Of a stretch of DNA of 64,000 nt, positions 48,646 through 63,283 are shown one piece after another. Numbering within the stretch: position 1 is the stretch's first letter; each line of letters begins with the position of its first letter. A model generated the notes under the pieces. It saw only the letters and a list, made by a program, of their open reading frames with translations. It made no database searches and was not told where the DNA came from. The position numbers and the translations under genes are program-made. Source of the DNA: Fasciolopsis buskii (Eukaryota > Platyhelminthes > Trematoda > Plagiorchiida > Fasciolidae); contig LUCM01005137.1 in the NCBI GenBank assembly GCA_008360955.1, positions 43,865 through 107,864 of the forward strand. Reading direction: 5' to 3'.

Positions 48646-51214
48646 CTTGTTGGCAACTTGTTTCCCCGAAAAACGGTTCCACTCATACTTTTCTTCACTA
48701 TTTTGTTCCTCATGGCCAAATCCAGGAGGCCACAAATGTCCAAGAATATTTTATGCTGGACCTATTTATGGTGTATCAGGTCGGCAGTGAGCAATCTCAT
48801 ATAGTCTGTTTCATCGCTTACTTTTCGGTTTATGCCCTTTATGACATAAAATCAATTTGTTGTTCGCATTTTATTGATTTTCATGCTGAACAGCTTAATA
48901 AAAAATAATAAAGGTAAAAAATATTTAATTTAACTTGAGGATAACATCCTTACGTGTATCTGATTACTGAGGACTGTCCACGTTTTTGCAAGCTTGATGT
49001 GTGCGCCGGTGTATGTGTTGAGAAATGCAAGCGCATGAACGAAATCGTAGGCAGCTTTGTTTCACCGATTTTCTGCTACTGTTTAGAACATCCGATTCTG
49101 GTATTAATCTGGTTCAAACGTTGGACGACCCTGTTGACTTAATTAAAGTCATTGAAGTCACCATTTCCCATTCCTCTTTATTTCTCCGCGATGGTGAGTG
49201 TTTGTTTTGCCGCTCCACGGTCGCGGAAACTAGCTGTTTCGTTTGCATATCATGCCCTTCTCTTGTGTTTCTGTTAGCCGCGTTCAGTACGGCAGTATGA
49301 GTTTGTGTCAAGCATACGGTTAGCCATGAAATTATCTAACCAAATATCCTGAGGCTTTTACATCCGGCTGTCAGTAAATCGTGACCCTTTCGGGGACAAA
49401 GAGCACATTTTAGAAAACAGACTACATGCCCACGCGGAAATAGCTAGCAGTGAACATGACAAACAACTCGGTGAACTTTCCATAGTTGGTGGAATTTGGC
49501 TTGATAACAAATGAAGTTCGGTAATGAACTAGCGTGTGAACACTTTGCAGCTCTTCTATAGTGCCAAGAGTTAACTTTCACGCTGCTACGAAATTTCCCA
49601 TTCAGAACGGAAAATTAGGCGTAAAAATGCAGAAATTCAGCGTGATAATTAAATTCTCGTTCTTCGAATGCACCTAACCTATTTCACGTAATTACGAATA
49701 GGTTTGCAGGGGGAAAAGTAAAACTAAAAACTACTTCTGCCTTGGAACGCGATGGAAAATTTCGTATATGACGATCATGGGCTTTGTAAATTTGAACCGG
49801 CGTCCCAGGATCATGAGCGAATTCGAATAAACAGGGCAAAGCACTGCAAATGACCAAAGCTTGAACTTCCAAATTGTTATCGCAAAATACAACGCAGTTT
49901 TCTAATGAAAAAATAAATGGTTTCACGTCTCGAGTCACGCGTCTCCTTGGTTAGTATTTTCGCAAACCAGTAATGAAAAGTTCGTCTGCTGAGCATCACA
50001 GACCACGCCTGCTTACTGGTAATAAGAGAGATATCGGTAAAAATTGCTTTCTTGCAGGTTTTAGCCGATAATAGTTGTGTTGCTTTGTAGGGCAAGCAGA
50101 ATTTTTGTGGAAATATCATCGCGTATTGACCGAAGTAGCTTATGCATACCTATTAATCACCATGAAACTGGGACTGAGAAAAGTTCTAAATTTCACAGAA
50201 ACGAGTTGATTTCACATAACTTTAGCATGTTTACAGTTGGCAATAAATTAACCGACAACTCTGCTTAGTGCATACACAAACCAATTATTCCACTCCGACT
50301 GACCGACAAACACGCATTATCTAATAGCCATCGGAAATAAAGATCACAAAAAGAGAAAAATTGTCGGCCACTTGCTTGTGTGACTGGCAAAATCGTAAAG
50401 CCCAGTAAATTTCGTCCCCGTATGTTCAAAGAACTTAAATGTTTCACTGAATAGTAAATGAGAAATCTAGGAAGAAAAGAGGGTTTGTCTTCGTTTAGGT
50501 TTACGATATGGAAAGGAGGCAAGGCTAATCGCATCCGGCTTAAAATCAAAGGGTCACAAGACGTGGTCACATTTTGTTGATAAACCATGATTGCCTAGAG
50601 ATCAAAAAAAGAAATATGAGAAATCTTTTCTACAAACCAAAGCACTAGCTACCAAATTAATTCTAGATAGAATAAAACCGTCAGATAAGTAGGCCGCTTA
50701 AGAATGGTTTTCTTTCCGTTACGTCGATCTTGCCAACGGGGGAAATATTCTTGCAATAAGAGAACATTATTCATTGAATCGAATTTTTCCTCAGATGCTA
50801 CTGCTCCGGGGAACGAGCGACACCGTCAGTCTTCTCGGAGAAAACTAACAGCAACAAGAATATTTTCTTACATTATACACCATTAGTGAGTGAAGAAAAT
50901 TACTCAAAGTAATACACGAAATATTGCGTGTTCTGAATGCTTTGCTACTGCTTATGTGTTCTAAATGAAATTGGAAAGAACTATAGTGCTTGATTTCCTG
51001 CTTCCGTTTAAAGCTGGACTAAAGGCGGATTGGTGAATTTGATAAAATTTGAACGTTATTTTTGGATGCCTAAAATCTGTGGCCACTGGTTGACCGATGG
51101 AATATGAAGATATTTGAAACTTTGCTTGAAATAACGGTGGACGTCGCATTACCGTCAAATCAGTCGTGCAGGGATTCGCTCATTTTATGGAGCAACCCAG
51201 TTATCGATCAACGA
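48646..51214. other. non-coding stretch, no supported gene
   Basis: Frames reach 107 codons (50265-50588, minus) without motifs or convincing splice sites. No repeat copy was recognised. Confidence 0.55.
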
Positions 51215-51360
51215 CAGGTGGTAGTCAATTAGACAAAGTCTTGGTGTTTGAACCTGAGATCACGAATTTGCATCCTCCTACCGCCGATCGACTTTCCCAG
51301 TTGGCAGTCCTTTGTTGGCCGGGGACCTCATTTAAAAAAATGATGCACACTGTTATTTCG
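51215..51360 (+). repeat. SINE-like element, copy D (tRNA-like head)
   Basis: The head has GGTGGTAGTCAATTAGAC (A-box region) and GATCACGAATTTGCATCC (B-box region), then CTCCTACCGCC. The body CCAGTTGGCAGTCCTTTGTTGGCC and tail AAAAATGATGCACACTGTTA align with copies A and C. The element lies inside a 110-codon open frame (51166-51498), which is therefore repeat-derived and not a gene. Confidence 0.6.
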
Positions 51361-54300
51361 TTAACGAAAGGAATTAAGGATGTAAATGAAATCAAAGATG
51401 TCGCTACCTTCCTACAGTCTTTACCATATTACCAGATCCACTTGAGCAAATTCTCTACCGAACAGGATACGAGCTACGTCGACATATTATCACTATAGAC
51501 AATTGGCCAGAATTTAATCGCATATTTTCTGTAAACGGACCCTTCTGGAAACAAGCCTTTTATATTTCGCATTTATAATAATAATCCAATATATGTACTG
51601 CAGTCCAATTTATGGAAGTTAGAATTTTTAGTTTGCCTGGCTGCCTTCATTTTCTACTTTTCAACGAACAATGCGAACTAATGGAAGATAATGATGTATG
51701 CCGACTTTTAACCGGGGACCTTGTGGTTCTATCTGTTCTCTGTAGTCCAATTTTTCAGACTGATTTTGCCTAGGCCAATAAATATTTTGATTTACATCTG
51801 TCAGCTTGCTTCAGGCATAAAGGGAACTAGTAACTCTCAGGCTCTAAATCACCGGCGGGAAAATCCTGAGGATGTTAGTTTTGCCTTGAAGCTAGTAATT
51901 TTTTGACATTCCCTTTCCTCGTGAAGCATAAAACCTCTGATTTTGAAGCACGCATGTTACGCTACGGTGATCACTGCAACCAAGGTTAATCAGTCATCAA
52001 GAGATAACCATAAATCACGGAAAAGAATTTCAAGCTATTCAGTGGTTTCATTAAAGAATAAAGTCGTGTCCGGATCTTTTGTGTCCTCAGGATTTGTATG
52101 GTTTGAAAATGATTTGAAGTCAAGTTCAGCGCCTACTGGTTAGATACTTTGCTCAGAACTTAGGATTACCCATTCCAAAAGACTTAGTTCGTGCAAGTGC
52201 TGGAAAATTAAATACATCACCAACAAGATTCATTGAATATTCAGTCAGGAAAACAAAAAACAACGAGGCAGCGCACAGATTACTAAGATATTGCCAAACT
52301 TTTTGTCTGTGTCCATTGTATAAGCCACTGAAAATGGCACGCAACGCATATGGTCTCAATTTGTGACGAAACCACGGTTTTTATTTTGCGCATTGAAATA
52401 CGCAGTTTTCGGCGCAGGTTGCCCCGGGAACTCTATACCCAGTCCGAAGGTTCCCTGACTAATAGCACCAGACCGGGCAACTAAAAGAATTGCACCTTTC
52501 GTATCCCTACTCATATATTTCACCATCAGTTAACCGAAACGATTGCTAATAAAGTTCCACACCACAATATTTGCATAAAATAGTTGATTAATGTCTACCA
52601 AAAATATCAACGTTTGTATCAAATGCAGATGAGAATAAAAATTTGATGGAACTGTACATGGCTGCAAAGTCACCAACCATGAATGAACTCTAAGATTCGC
52701 ATAATTCGTTCAAGCATCAGCCAAATAAAGCCAGTGAAATCCAGTTTGGCTCGTGATTGTTGTTTGGAAATGCACGGGCCCATCTACAATATCAGAACGC
52801 CTATTTGTAAAGATACTTCTAAGTTGTTTATGTTCAATTTCCAATGGAAAAACATGGCATTTTGTCCAATATGCAGTTAACATACGGAACTGTTAACTCA
52901 ACGTATACAAGTTGCAGCTGCCTACAATTCAGCCGGCTCATGGTCTTCCCATAAAACTGACAGCGAATGGCGAGGTGTTCGCTCACGTGATTTGCTGAGA
53001 TGTTCACATCTGAATTGTTTGGCATGTTTGTCATGTTTGTCTTATTCTCAGATTTACGTTCAAGTTACCGACACATTGACTGTTTACCACTCCGTCATTC
53101 GGAACACGAGTTTCGTTGTCCATTTGAATGCGACCATTACATTTAAGAAAGATATAGCTTTCTTGAGATAATCCACCCTATAAGAATTCACAAAAAATAA
53201 ACGTGAGCAAAGTAAACCGACCGGAATGCCAGTCTTTCAATGGTATTCAGTATGACCTTGAGATGTTCCATGGGAGTTCAGACACAATCGACATTTCTAA
53301 TTCATGTAATGTAAATCAATTATTTCCATTTTTACTAGTCTAGAAATTGCTTCTGTTTAATGTTTCAGTGTTGTTTGCTTCTGTATGATGTGCAAATCTA
53401 AAAGTAAATTGCTCATATTCAATCCTTTTCGAGTGATTGCAAATTACAGGGCAATTAACAACTAGTGGAACATTGGATATCTTGACCTACCTATCAAATA
53501 ATTTGGCAGAAATTGAGTGGTTTTGTTACTCAATCCTTCACTCGAAGTAAACTCGTCTTTTCGCGCATGAATATAATGGAGAATCAATATCGACACGCTT
53601 GCTGGCGTGTAAACGTTTCCAAGTGTATAACGACAATAAACGATGTCCTTATCTGATTTTTCGCAATCTGCAATGCTTTTCAGGTCGATATTTTTGGTCC
53701 AAAGGTTACATTTACAAAATAGTTGTCATACCTCTTTTTAGTTCGTTTATACATTAACCTTCGTGTGCTGACGACAGGTCTTGGAGAAACATCTTCAACA
53801 GTAGCGCCCCACGACTTTTTCCAGAAATCTATATTGTTCGTATCAGTCCGTTTGTCGTTATTACCATAAATAACCGTAAACTTCAAACGTTCGAAATAAT
53901 TTCCCGTTGCACACGAATTGCGTTAGCGAGTAAGATCGTTCTCTTTTAGAAAAATGATGAAGCCTGTGTTGTAATTTAAGGTAGCCAGTAAACTTAATGC
54001 CGACATTCGAATAAACTTTTCGTCCATCCTATTTGTTTTGTGATAGGTAGGCTTTATTAATTTACACACGTTTGTTTGTGCTTATACCAGGAGCTTTCGT
54101 CGTTAACCGTAGCTTTTCGGGAGTTAGTACTGGTTACTTCCAGATTATTCCAAATCAAGAATAACGACAGTTGATATCGATACCAAAGTTGATATCAAAT
54201 CTGTTTGGACTGGAAACTTTCACGCTATTTTCGTATTGACGAAGTAAGAAGCTGGACTAAGGCAAATTTTTCGGTTCTCTGGTTAACTGTTTTGAACAGA

Positions 54301-57300
54301 AATTAGACAGTAGGTGACAACGGAATTTATCTTATCCAGAGCTTTAGATTGGTTACAAAAAGAACTTCTGGGGCATATTTGGAAAGGATGCAGTACATTG
54401 GGGTCGCTATGGGAAGCCGATTCCACTAATGCCAAAGTATTGCCTTCCCACGACCCTGTGCACAAGTTGGACTTATTCCCACAAAGGTTTCACTTTTCGG
54501 GGAAGACACGCTAGCAAAGTCTATCGCCTTGTGAACATCAGTTACCAACATTGATTATTTGGATGACAAATATTGCGAGAGGTCGTACCGATGCATCTGG
54601 ACGAAATGTCATTCAAGCAATACGAAATTCGTGGCAACAATTCCGGAAACTGACCTCGGTCGTCACTCGGAATTTCATTCTGGGCAAGAGATTATAATGC
54701 AGAACAATGCACCATAGACTGTGGCATTCAGGTTATCAGTTTTATTTTTCCACCCGTAATCCCCTAAAGTGAGTTTTAGAATGGAATATCTATTATCATC
54801 TCCTCACGGAACAGTCATAAAAACTTTACAGTTTGCTTCTTCGGCTCAAAAGACCATGGGTTACTCCTGAATCTAGTAGAATGTTCGATGCAGAAGTGCG
54901 ATATCTGTCAGAGAATGATGTTTTCAAAGAGTACATTACCGATTGTTTTGTCTTGTTCCTGAAAGACGGTAAAAGTAAGGACGATGATCAGTGGACTGCT
55001 AAACCTTGCGCATCCCACAATCCACATGGGTGGCATCTTTGTTTGTCAATAAAAGCTCCTTATGACGGCATGGGATTCCGTGTTTTTAGTGGTTCATTAG
55101 TCAGTTGCAAAGCCCATTTGGACTTGAGATAACTATGGAAACTGATGCTGCATGGTTATTAATTTGTTAATCACATCAAGCACACTGATGGAAAATAGTC
55201 ATGTATCAAAGCTCGTTCCTAATGGATGTTCGCAATGTCTTTGCATTCTGCATAGAAGTCTGTGAGTTAGAGATATTTTATCCGGAGTTTGAAAGATCCA
55301 ATAAATTTATGTCATTTAGCATCCATTTAAAAAAACCGTTTGGATATGAAGCTGGTGAACCTAGCGATTAATATGTGGTTCCTGCTGTAGTTGGGGCTCA
55401 GGTGATATGCACCGCTGATTTCTAACAAGGATGGAAATTTCCACGGTTGTTCAGAGGTTAAGTTTGCATATTAGTGCTGCCCGGCTTATATATATTTGAC
55501 CGTCTTCATGAAAACCTCTCGCGACTACCCTCGGTTAAACACTCATGATAGCAAGCAGTAGAAAATTTAACCACCTAGCTCTTCAAGGTTTGTATAGTGA
55601 AACAGTTTGTCGACAATATTATATTTATTATATTCCAGTATGACCATGCAATAAACAACTGTAACTAAAATGCTTTATTTAACCATTTCGGCTTGACAAT
55701 AGTTCTTAAAGGTATTTGACTTGCATTGCTTTCAAAACGTGATCGGCCGATATATGTACATTATTCCGAGTAGGGAATCAACGAAAATGACTTAAAACAG
55801 AACGATAATGTTCTTCTCATCGATGAGCTTATCTGATTAGGCTTTTTATATCTACAAACCAGTCCGCCTAATCGCATGTGAAAATGGTCCCAACAAAGTA
55901 TGAGTGTAATAATCCTGCTACAGCCATAAGCATTGTGAACAACATTGGAGAGTGTATGTTGTTATCTATGAACAAACAAACCATGCCGCCATGCTCCTCA
56001 GGCCAAGACAATTAATGCATTTGGATCTGCAATGAGAAAATACGAAGCTATACGAAATGTAGAGAATTTCGTTGATGTTAGCTCGTACCACTGTGGAAAG
56101 CGCATCCCGACCAGTCGATTGTTTATCAGTTGAAACGTTACTTTTCTATGGTTTTCATGTAATGGGTCCTAAGGCAAATATCAGCGGACTGTTTACATCC
56201 ACTTGGACCAAATACTGGACTGCGTTCATGCATGACGTTTTGACAAATTTAGCGAACGTTTGTTTTCTGAATTCGTGTTCACTTCAGGAACACTTTTTGT
56301 GGGCATATAAAACACCAAATTCTCGCGAGGTGTTTCACAACACCGAGATCTACAGCAAATGTAAGCAAAACTGAGAGATGTAATAAAATGAAGCAACGAA
56401 GGAGACTGAGTAGGTCACAAAACGAGATTGGCTTGCTTACCGATCAGGTGTGGAATAGTGACCGCAGCCACAGTCTCGGCTGTCTGATTCGTTACGATTT
56501 TTCATGTTATGATGAGCATTTCAAGGCGGACATTTGATAAGTGCAACCGTTTAGCGTCCATAGATCTAATACCTTGTTGATCTGGATGCCCTATACCGAA
56601 TCATGCACACAGATCAGAAATGTCCATGCGTGTGCACTTGTGGCTTTCTGAGACTAGTTGTAAAGTAGCTGCGGTTGTATTAAATGCGCTTCCGTCCTCA
56701 ACCGCATTCGATGATGCTCAAGAGTCTGGCCAAGCGACCAGGCTGCTTTGCCCTACAGCAAGAAGTAAAATAAAAATCACAAATTGAGCATGAAGAAACG
56801 GTTACGATCTTTTGACGCACCTCCGATTAAAATGGAAGCATATCGCTTATCTTACCAATGTTGGACCTACTATTACCAGCAACTGGTATTCTCTTTTGCA
56901 CTGCTCGTGCAACCACGCTGTCTTTGACCGATGAATATGGTGGCTTTCTGGATATCTTTGGTATCACAACGCTCTGCTCTACGTCTGTCTTCAGCAGCTA
57001 CTTAACTAGACGCTCTGGAAATTTATTTTGGACGAAGAGGTTTTTCCCTGTCAGTAATTCTTCCTCAAGTGCTATCTACTGCAAAATATTTAGGTTTTAT
57101 CTACTCCCAAAGAAAAAGACTAGTAGAACGATTATCTTACCATTTTGTGTTGGCGTTTTGTGCACTGATCGCGGTATTAAGTAATCATCACAAATTAGAA
57201 GCATGTCAAAGAAACCAGTAATCTTCAGTGGGACATACATTCGATCAGACCACTTTAATTGGTTACAACAGCTGTTCTGCCTCTTCATCAACTGTTTCCT

Positions 57301-60300
57301 TATACATTGAATGTAGTGCACGTAACTTTCATGCAAAGCATTCCATAAATCGGCCTTTGCAATGTGCTGCTATCAAAACACTTGAAAACATTATCATCAT
57401 CTGGGCGGCAACCCAATTATCATGACAATGCTTTGGCTTGCAACATTGATTGGGCGGTATTTCGTCATCACTAATCCAACCGGATCCATGAGAATGAACA
57501 GTAACCCAGCTAGGGCATGAAGCTGCTAGTTGCACTCGTTAACAGTGGGCCTAAATGTGACTTTTGCCTCTTGAATGTTTGATCAACAGGACGGTCTTGG
57601 AATGTTAGCATCTGCACAATTCGTCCTCTGCTATACGATTCAGTCAATTGTGTCTTGTTTTAGGTGTGGTAATATGCTAGCCATTGATGCTTCTGAAAAA
57701 TTTTTTAGGTGATTTCAATTAGTTTTCAGAAAATTTGAACTCACCATTTGAAGTAAACCCTACATTTGCAGTACTGCCAGTCATACGCAAAGCCACTGTA
57801 GATTCACCTTTGGGAAAATGCATAATCAACTTCCTGCTGTTCATTTGAAATATTCTCAACCTAACTATGCAGCCGGTTTTCGGTAACTCAATGGCTGCCG
57901 AATTTGCTCCATCAGACCGATAGGATACTTTGACAAAAGGAAACGTTAAACCTTATGATTTGGCCAATCATGGCAGTTCCGTTACTTCGGGGGTAAAGAT
58001 TATCTTATTCAGTATCAAATCTACCATTTTCCTATCAATATTTGGACAACGAAACGTCTTCCCTGACGATAGTGATTCTACTGGCACTTCGTTTGGTTTC
58101 TGCTTGGAAAGATATTGAACAGAATTTTCAGGGTTCCACTGATAATTAAGTTCCCAGAAAGGCTTCTCCGGGGAGCTCTCTCATTGTATACTGTTTCTGA
58201 CCTAAGTGTTTGGGCACGGTGAATGAAGTATTTCAAATAAAAACTCAACTTAGCTGACTGTTCTTGCAAATAAGGTGATTTCACGGAAGAATACTGCAAA
58301 TACGCAATGTGCATAGGCGCACTATTACGCTCGTTGAGCGCTTGACGGTGGAGCACCATACAAGATATGTCTATCTAACTGCTTCTCAAAGCTGTCAAGC
58401 ATATGTTAAAAGCAGTATGTTTCACATGCGCATGTAAAAACAAAATTTCCCCAGTTTCACACTTGTCGTTGCTCGTCTGGCATGCGCGCTCGGTACTCCT
58501 TTTTCCAAACATGCTCATACTTGTGCAGTCCCTTATTACTTTCTTACCAGAATCTCATTTGAGTCAATGGGAACAGAAATGAATAAAAAATTCATTTAGG
58601 AATCGAAAACTGAATTGTTGGAAGTTTTTCAAAACACGCTACTGATAACAAAGCCCCACGTTTTAAAACCTCTTGTCCTAGGCCTATAGGTCGATCATTA
58701 ATTGACCGACGGAAAACCGACAAGCCAGCGTGTGATTAAGTAACAATAATATCCATTGCATATCCTGATGGTTTCAATCAGATTCCATTGTCAAGCCTTC
58801 ACTTGGGCATAGTGATAGGAACCGAACACGACCTCCTGGCCACAACAATTTGAAGGGCACTAGATGAACTCATTACCACTGCTCACCACAATGTGAATTT
58901 TTGGTATGTGGAAATTCTCAAAGAACAAGTCTGGGAACGAAATTTGGTGAAAACGCTGGTTGTTAGCATTTCATTTTCATATCAACAGAACAGCACAAAT
59001 ACGGCTGAAAGTTAGAGATATGTTCAGGAAGTTCAATTTTACCCGTCACTCATGCATCCTACAGTTCAATTCTGGAATGGTGTTGGATTATCTTTAATGA
59101 AAATCCCTGAAACCGAGTGTTTTTTACTTTCTTTCTCCAAATTTGGGCCCTAGGGGTAATTAAACAAGTCTTAAACTTTGATTCAGAAAACATGGAGTTG
59201 TCTTTAGCACAATCGATCAAAACCTTTAAAGCTTTCTGTGTGAATTATCAGTAAACCTGTCACTCATTATGTGTGTGATTGTTATAGCCTTACCCAAACT
59301 AATGAGACTCAACCAGCTGTTTGTTATTTGTTACTTTTCATGCACCAATGAAAGACATCTGGGATTTGGCTGTCATGATCCCGTCAATCGGGTTTCGTCA
59401 ACTTCCGGTTTGTCGAAAATTTGCTAGCCTTAATCTTTTGCTTAACACAATCGTCGTAATTTCAGTCTGGATGCATTTTGTTTCAAACTACTAGTGTTTT
59501 GTCCAATTCGATTGGTCTACGACAAGTTTTGATTGTTGCTTGGAATACCTTATTACCCCAACAACTGCTTTTCAATCGGCCGCTACTGTATTGAGAAAGA
59601 CCCCAACCCTAAGTCTAATTTTTTATCCAGCTGTGCTCAGTTCGATCGAAAATCGCTTCTTTTTAGTGTCATATCGGAAGCATTTTGGGATATATTTACT
59701 ATAGTTGATTGTATACTGTAGCTTGAAGCACATGAACACAGAGGGTAAGAGTATCTCAGTTGGCTTTTAGGTCACTTTCTGTTGCTGAATAAGAACAATA
59801 CACTTCAAGTTGCCATCCATTTACGTTTGTTGCGGATCTAACTGGTAGTTGAAGATACGCAACCTTGATTGCCATGGTAAAGTCATCGGAACATGGAAGT
59901 CGAAGGCTTGTTGGGATGAAATAAGTGAAAGTAGTCAGAGACAGGAGGCTTGTGAATTAATTTCCTCAACAAATGTCATCCATTTATTCATTATTACAGT
60001 CTAAGCTGTACTGGACAAAGATATTTATTAAGTGGGAATCTTTGAGCTCAGAATGAATTAACCATATTTACACTGGCGGATCACACAAAATCCAGGAAAA
60101 GGAATTTCTGATCAGCAGTAAAGTGAACCATGAACCCAAAGTTATTTTGACAAGCCTCGTTAAATCATCACTTTTGAATCGTGATAATGGGACAAATAGC
60201 AGGCAGTGATGTTGATTCGATGTAAAGAATTATAGGGAAACAGACGTCCAGTGTGAAGTAAGTGCAATTTTCTGTTATAGGATTTTTCAAGAAATCCTTG

Positions 60301-63082
60301 ATCAGAACGAAAATTGGAGGCATAACTCCGCTGAATTAAATTATAGCCATGACAGTTTTTTATAACAATCAAAATCGTCGGTAAGACGAAAATATGTGCT
60401 AAATTGAGTTTGTGCGCTGCTGTGGAAGACGAAAAATGAATGTGCGATGTCTCCGACTTTAGCTAATGCAAAACTCATAACAAGCACGCAACAAAAATGT
60501 GTGTGGATTTCACCGGCAGGTTTTAACTTGGAGTGGATATAGTTGGTAGCCGGAAATTTTCGTTGTAGCACATTAAAACGGCACCCGAGTGGTAGTTTCA
60601 CCTAGTGCAGGCACTCGTGAGGGTGGAGTTAAATAGAAAACAACCGAATTCGTGTAACGATTGTGGTAATGTTCAGCAAACTTGTTTGGATACCTTGTGC
60701 TGAAACTGTCTTGGGGAATAATTATATTGCGAAGTAATCCGAACTGTCTTATCGAACTCCGAATTTATTAGGTTTGAAGCAAAACGTAAAATACTCGTTA
60801 CTTAATCGGTAATGAAACCCTAAAACCCTAACAACTACGCATAGTTTCCTCCTGCAAGTTATGTTATCTATGTTTGAGAATTTGACTTTTGTTCCTACAA
60901 AAACATTAAATAAGCTATGATCTCGTCCGGCTTAGAATTTCAAATCCGAATAAGTAATAGAACATCAAAAACGAAAACACAACATCCATGTTGTGATGAA
61001 GCAAAGATATTCAACACACTGAATACAGTGGTGAGGGATAAAGTGGACCAACGTCTTGTTGATCATTGTCTAAGCAATTTTTAGGGGGTTTCACGCGATG
61101 ACACCCACATACAACAACAAAAGCTGTTTGATGATGACGACAGGCACTGATCTGATTATTTGATGCCTCTTACCAACACTAGCTAATTTTTGGTGTACGG
61201 AGTAATGATGTAATATTCTAAATTGGAATGGTTAGAATACAAAATCAATCATAACGAACAGAAAGATTTCATATTTTCAAACATTTAGAACCGTAAATTG
61301 TGGAACTATTTCATAGTGTCTCATGGTCTGCCGAATTCGGAGCTGACCAACAAATGTGCATTTATGTATGCACCGAGAAAAAGACAACGAGAAGGAAACA
61401 AACCAGTTGTGAGAAATTGTGTAATTAGATATGTTAATACTATCAGCTTGCCAATCCCTATAAGATATAAAACAGCGACAGCAAATACAACAAATTTATT
61501 TGTTTGTAGACTCTTATGGAAGTTAAACATGGATAGGTAGAAATTCCCGAAAATAAAAACTGAAAACCTACAGTGACATGAAAATCGCAAACGATTTTCA
61601 CGGGGTCATTAGTTTTATCCTAGATTGCATTCATAAATGATTATAAACTGACCTGTTTAACAGAAACTTGTTTTATTGGGGATTCTGCTTACAATTACGC
61701 CTGCATTTAAAGGCTGAAATTGATAATTGTTTATTGAGGTTTCTTGCAATAAACGGCGCCCAATAATAATCACGGTTTATTGGGAGCTGAAAAATATGAT
61801 TCGGGTGGATCTTGATTTACTTCGAGATTGATTCTGCTTTAAGGTGTTTTACGCGTGTTGCTTTAATCACTTCCGTTTTTATTCGTGACAGTGATGCGGT
61901 GCGCAAAAGACAAGATAATTTTCTTGTATTTTATTGCAGAAGGCATTGAACTGATTAAAATTCACTGATCAGTTTAAGATTTTTAAAGCTTTATCAGTCT
62001 GTTAAAAGAGGCAACGTCAGAATTAACATGATTTAAATTAATAAACTTTTCTAAGACCAAGGAATCATGGAGAAAAATAGTCACAGTCAAAAGGCGCCAG
62101 TCAATAACGTCATATCAATTTAAAGGTTTCCTTTGCTGTATTTCTAATACAAATTATTACCAATAATTCATGCACCGTGGTCCGCATAGAGTTGAATACT
62201 ACTTAACAGCTCCAGGTGCAAACATATACGGGATGTGGATTGTTTCTGCGGTAAAGCAGTGGATAAATTATCCTGCACAATAATAAAAACAACCGATGGC
62301 CTTAATATGGTGACCAGTTAGTTTTTGTGGATGCAAGGTGTGTTGTTACTTGTAAAACACACAACAGGGACATTCCTAGAAAGATGATATTCGTAAAAGT
62401 TATCTCACTTTCCTGGTCCAGCTGAAATTGTTTATTCTCATTGGAACAAATTAAAAATGACATCATAAAGTATTAATACGGGATTCACTACAGATGGGAA
62501 ATTTTGTCCTTTAGGGTGACTGAAATATTCTTGTGATACGAAGAAGGCGCAGTATGAAAAAAGAGAAGGGCATCTGAAAGAATATCTGTTTCGTTGTGCG
62601 AAAATTTAGTAAACTCGTCAACTGAGCAGAGTGATTTTCTTTCTATTCGACTTTATCGTATGAAGGCATACTTGGTTTGAGGGTATGCTTCATGTGAACT
62701 CATACCACGGCCTGAATCTTCACCTTACCAAAATATGCTCCATACCCTGGCGTGATAACGTAATGTGTTTGTACTGATGCAGAAACTCTTATAGACCGGG
62801 GATTATGAAGCAAAAACAATTCAATATAGAGGAAAATGGAAGTCAAATAAAGTTGACCAAAAACCTACTCAGGGAACGTAGCGGGTCCATAAATTGCCAT
62901 TGCGAATTGATGCTGAATTTCTGTAAACGCATGATTCAAATTGTTACTTGTTTGTCTTGCTTTGTTCACCCTAGCGAGCTTTTAATGAGTCATGCTTGTT
63001 TTCATGTCGTTGCTAAATAAGGATGACGATGAGGTTTTCAACTTATTTGCTTTCCGGGTAACTCTAAAGTTTTTGTTTTATT
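51361..63082. other. non-coding stretch, no supported gene
   Basis: Nearly 12 kb without a frame longer than 108 codons. None of the translated products (for example 54833-55132, 56072-56374, 56858-57184) resembles a known family. An inverted repeat CCCAATAA/TTATTGGG sits at 61759-61784. Intron or intergenic DNA is likely, and old repeats beyond recognition by eye may be present. Confidence 0.55.
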
Positions 63083-63203
63083 ACCTAGAAGATTAGACGG
63101 TTGTTGCTATATCTAAGGATTACAAATCCAGGTGTTTGATTCCTTAAGCTGTTGCCTACTGAAGAGGAACGTGATCAAATGATGCTTGTTGCGTGCGTTT
63201 CGG
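63083..63203 (+). repeat. SINE-like element, probable copy E (worn)
   Basis: ATTAGACGGTTG (A-box region) and AGGTGTTTGATTCC (B-box region) are spaced as in the other heads, and AAATGATGC followed by GTTTCG resembles the tail of copy D. It is more diverged than copies A-D. It lies about 80 bases upstream of the non-LTR retrotransposon relic, in the same orientation. Confidence 0.35.
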
Positions 63204-63283
63204 AACGACATATGTATATATATATATTCACTGTTCGTAGCCCTGATGCAATCGTATTCTCGTGCTTCTCACTTTGCGTGAAG

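Noticed and set aside
51166..51498. 110-codon plus-strand open frame as a gene
   Set aside because: It covers SINE-like copy D, so the frame is repeat-derived.
19692..58735. 11-mer AGCCAGCGTGT occurring three times (near 19694, 30123 and 58724)
   Set aside because: The flanks do not align, and 11-mers occurring three times are expected by chance in 64 kb.
60815..60832. Telomere-like CCCTAAAACCCTAA
   Set aside because: Only two imperfect units and no array; chance or a trace of repair, not a telomere or interstitial telomeric repeat.
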